Of a stretch of DNA of 7,616 bases, positions 5,913 to 7,616 are shown piece after piece (positions within the stretch are counted from its first letter, which is position 1; each line of letters opens with the position of its first letter). Source of the DNA: Anaerolineae bacterium. Its GTDB lineage: Bacteria; Chloroflexota; Anaerolineae; Aggregatilineales; Phototrophicaceae. Made by a program: the position numbers and the translations under genes. The stretch is from contig JANQRM010000065.1 of NCBI GenBank assembly GCA_028284565.1, positions 1 through 7,616 on the forward strand, in the 5' to 3' direction. The notes beneath the pieces were generated by a model. That model was not told the DNA's origin. It worked only from the letters and a program-made list of their open reading frames with translations, and made no database searches.

Positions 5913-6519
5913 ATGACGAAAGAGAAAAAGAAGAAACATCAATCACGAAAACAGAGCTTACAAGAAATAGCGGGGCTTGGTGTACTCGTGCTTTTGCCTG
6001 CTATTTTCACGGGGCTTCATCTATTTACACAACGCTTTGTGTTTGACGGTGTGTTCCCTCAACTGCAAATGACGGTATTTGATTTACCTGCGTATCTGAT
6101 TGCTGTGGTCATCATCGCCATTGTTGTGGCGCGATACTTTACGATACGTATTCGAGATAGTCGTTTATACGGGGTGTGGTTTGTCTATCTTGTGCTTGTC
6201 ACTTGTTTTTCTGTCCTCATCTGGTCGATGAGTGGATTCCGATTTCGGGTAGACGATGAATTAACCATCGGCACGACAACTTATTTTGCCGTTAATGCCC
6301 CTGCTGATAATATTCAGCTGGATTTTTATGTCTGCGAGAATCGGCTCTAGTACAGTGTATCCATTGCTGGACAAAAGCGGTGGGCGATCTAAACTGGCAA
6401 GCCTACAATACAATGGCACCAACCAGACAATTATTGTAGAAACATGGATTAATGGCGTTGATTATAGTTGTCCATTCCATTCCGAAACACATGAGGTTCA
6501 GTGTTATTCCGCAGATTGA
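5913..6519 (+). pseudogene. Three-span membrane protein, paralogue 2, frameshifted in ectodomain
   Basis: Second member of the tandem family, starting 18 bases after paralogue 1. It has the same plan: MTKEKKKKHQSRK start, spans near residues 18-40, 58-78 and 85-107, then FRVDDELTIGTTTYFAV. The frame stops at TAG 6348-6350 just after FYVCENRL. The homologous remainder continues in the next frame (STVYPLLDKSGG, then VDYSCPFHSETHEVQC) to TGA 6517-6519. Adding two bases, for example changing CTC-TAG to CTC-TGT-AG, restores CENRLC, the C-x4-C motif of both sister proteins, so a 2-bp deletion is the simplest explanation. Deleting one base would also restore the frame but not the cysteine. Restored length is about 202 residues with the four-Cys pattern of paralogue 1. 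A truncated protein that keeps all three spans could still be made. Confidence 0.78.
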
Positions 6520-6528
6520 GGACTTGGC

Positions 6529-7122
6529 ATGATAAAAGAGAAAAAGAAAAATCAAACTCGGAAGCGACGATTTTTTATCCTTCTTCGGAATAGCCTAATT
6601 CTATTCACACCTGCTATTTTCACGATTTTTTATGAAATTGTAGTTCACCGTATTATTCACCAACCTGCTCACCCATTAATGCCTAGAATTTTTAATGATG
6701 GTATTTATCGGGTTGTTCTTGTTGGACTTTGTATTCTTCTGATTGTTATGTTGTTTCGTAAATCACAGAAACGAACGCATTTTTTTGCGGGATTGTTCGT
6801 TGTTGTTCTCAGTTCGATTATTTCTATAAGTCTATTGATTAGCTTTGTTATTGAAGAGGAGTTATATTTAGATGATACGTTGTACATCCTCGGCAATGTT
6901 AATACTAACTCCCAAATTGTTCTTTTTGATTGCGACAGTCAAATCTGTAAGCCTCAAATTGCAGATAATTTGGGACTAGTCTTTCTGAATGCGGATATTT
7001 ATTTGGAAGTCGGTGACACACCTCTCATTCATATTCATATTGTTGACAGACTTGGAACAAGAACTTTCACTTATGATAGACGCACTCGCCATCTATCACA
7101 TGGGAACTACACATACAATTAA
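6529..7122 (+). CDS. Three-span membrane protein with ectodomain, paralogue 3
   Basis: Third member of the tandem family, 197 residues and intact. The start MIKEKKKNQTRKRR matches paralogue 2 closely. GAGG overlapping the stop of paralogue 2 lies seven bases before the ATG, which suggests coupled translation. Predicted spans are near residues 15-37, 58-76 and 84-107, followed by EEELYLDDTLYILG and CDSQIC (the C-x4-C motif). The second Cys pair near the C terminus of paralogues 1 and 2 is absent, so the ectodomain has diverged or is bonded differently. The gene is visibly more AT-rich than its neighbours. The 15-base run CCTGCTATTTTCACG is identical to paralogue 2 (5997-6011 and 6610-6624), supporting duplication. 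Function unknown. Confidence 0.82.
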   Translation: MIKEKKKNQTRKRRFFILLRNSLILFTPAIFTIFYEIVVHRIIHQPAHPLMPRIFNDGIYRVVLVGLCILLIVMLFRKSQKRTHFFAGLFVVVLSSIISISLLISFVIEEELYLDDTLYILGNVNTNSQIVLFDCDSQICKPQIADNLGLVFLNADIYLEVGDTPLIHIHIVDRLGTRTFTYDRRTRHLSHGNYTYN

Positions 7123-7143
7123 AAGCTAGCGTATACCAATAGG

Positions 7144-7159
7144 TTGATTCTTTAATCAA
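7144..7159 (+). repeat. Inverted repeat TTGATT-cttt-AATCAA
   Basis: Perfect 6-bp inverted repeat with a 4-base centre, ending two bases before the -35 box of the citrate synthase promoter. It is AT-rich and not followed by a T-run, so it is a poor terminator. It may instead be a protein-binding site, since ATCAAG also occurs at 7175-7180 and 7198-7203. Confidence 0.5.
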
Positions 7160-7161
7160 TA

Positions 7162-7191
7162 TTGACAACATATTATCAAGTCGCCTATATT
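7162..7191 (+). promoter_or_regulatory. Promoter of citrate synthase
   Basis: Consensus -35 box TTGACA at 7162-7167, an 18-bp spacer and -10 box TATATT at 7186-7191. Transcription would start near 7198, giving a leader of about 30 nt before ATG 7227. It separates the citrate synthase gene from the membrane-paralogue operon. Confidence 0.72.
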
Positions 7192-7214
7192 GACTCTATC
7201 AAGGTCTACTAATT

Positions 7215-7220
7215 GAGGAG
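7215..7220 (+). promoter_or_regulatory. Ribosome binding site of citrate synthase
   Basis: GAGGAG lies six bases before ATG 7227 and only three before the adjacent in-frame ATG 7224. The spacing therefore favours 7227 as the start. Confidence 0.7.
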
Positions 7221-7226
7221 TTGATG

Positions 7227-7616
7227 ATGGTTGCAGATGCGGTGATTCGGCATGGGTTGGAGGGTGTGATAGCAGGCGAAAGTCGGTTGAGTTATATCGA
7301 CGGGCTGGCAGGTGAATTGGTCATCGGGGGCTATGCGCTGGAAGCAATCGCGGGACGTGCCACCTTCGAGGAGATGGTCTATCTGCTGTGGCATGACCGC
7401 CTGCCGAATGAAGCAGAACTCAATGCCTTTAAGCAGGAACTTGTCCCCTATCAGCATCTGCCAGAAGCGACGCTGACCCTCTTGCGTGCCTGTGCCGAAC
7501 AAGGCTTGCCTGTGATGGATGCGCTACGAATGGGTGCGGACACGCTGAGTTTGGTCAAGACAGAGAGTGTGCAAGATACCGTGCGTCTGTTGATTGCGTC
7601 CTTCCCGACGATTGTG
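7227..7616 (+). CDS. Citrate synthase (citrate/2-methylcitrate synthase family), N-terminal part
   Basis: Citrate synthase joins acetyl-CoA and oxaloacetate to make citrate at the entry of the TCA cycle; close relatives use propionyl-CoA. The frame is open to the right edge, so only the first 130 residues are present. They match the family's N-terminal region: GLEGVIAGESRLSYIDG (about 10-26), then a GELVIGGYALEAIAGRATFE segment corresponding to the usual L-x-YRGY-x-x-x-x-LA block. MVYLLWHDRLPNEAEL (about 49-64) corresponds to the conserved YLL-x-x-x-x-LP block. The catalytic His and Asp residues lie beyond the window. The usual YRGY is GGY here, as in some short bacterial paralogues. It has its own promoter and a strong ribosome site. 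The family assignment is secure; whether it is the main citrate synthase or a 2-methylcitrate synthase cannot be decided. Confidence 0.92.
   Translation, partial: MVADAVIRHGLEGVIAGESRLSYIDGLAGELVIGGYALEAIAGRATFEEMVYLLWHDRLPNEAELNAFKQELVPYQHLPEATLTLLRACAEQGLPVMDALRMGADTLSLVKTESVQDTVRLLIASFPTIV

Noticed and set aside
7209..7502. Minus-strand open frame of 97 codons
   Set aside because: It is the shadow of the citrate synthase gene on the opposite strand, where the family match is clear.
1..7616. CRISPR array, toxin-antitoxin pair or known riboswitch
   Set aside because: No regularly spaced direct repeats, no small paired genes of known type and no recognisable aptamer core were seen on either strand.

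Overview
The window looks like an accessory, partly decayed stretch of a bacterial chromosome with moderate GC content. Protein style suggests a Chloroflexota-like bacterium: a Hanks-type Ser/Thr kinase with one membrane anchor and an ectodomain, family-specific small membrane proteins, and alpha/beta hydrolase and Nudix genes. That placement is inference only; no rRNA or other marker gene is present.

Left part (1-1055): the C-terminal part of an IS6-family transposase enters from the left edge. It is followed by a fragment of a large serine recombinase that keeps only the C-terminal region, and then by a complete tRNA-Arg(TCG) on the minus strand with a good promoter of its own. This reads as the scarred edge of a mobile element beside a tRNA gene.

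Centre (1127-4960): a plus-strand membrane Ser/Thr kinase gene is broken by a lesion exactly at the DFG motif, an in-frame TAG and two more frame changes. It converges with a minus-strand cluster in the order Nudix hydrolase, alpha/beta hydrolase, SAM-dependent methyltransferase. The hydrolase stop and methyltransferase start overlap by 8 bp. The methyltransferase has two frame breaks, each explained by loss of one base from a homopolymer. Just past its stop lies a short relic resembling the C-terminal tail of the Nudix gene.

Right part (5086-7122): a good extended -10 promoter precedes three consecutive genes for homologous small membrane proteins. Each has a Lys-rich cytoplasmic start, three predicted membrane spans and an extracytoplasmic domain with a C-x4-C motif. 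I do not recognise the family. The middle copy is frameshifted just before its second cysteine. At the right edge a separate promoter, surrounded by repeated ATCAA half-sites, drives a citrate synthase gene that runs out of the window.

How the genes work together: the minus-strand trio is probably one co-transcribed small-molecule unit with unknown substrates. The three membrane paralogues are probably co-expressed. Five frame breaks are clear (two in the methyltransferase, three in the kinase), with a sixth in the middle paralogue. They could reflect real decay or indel errors in the assembly, and the sequence alone does not settle this.
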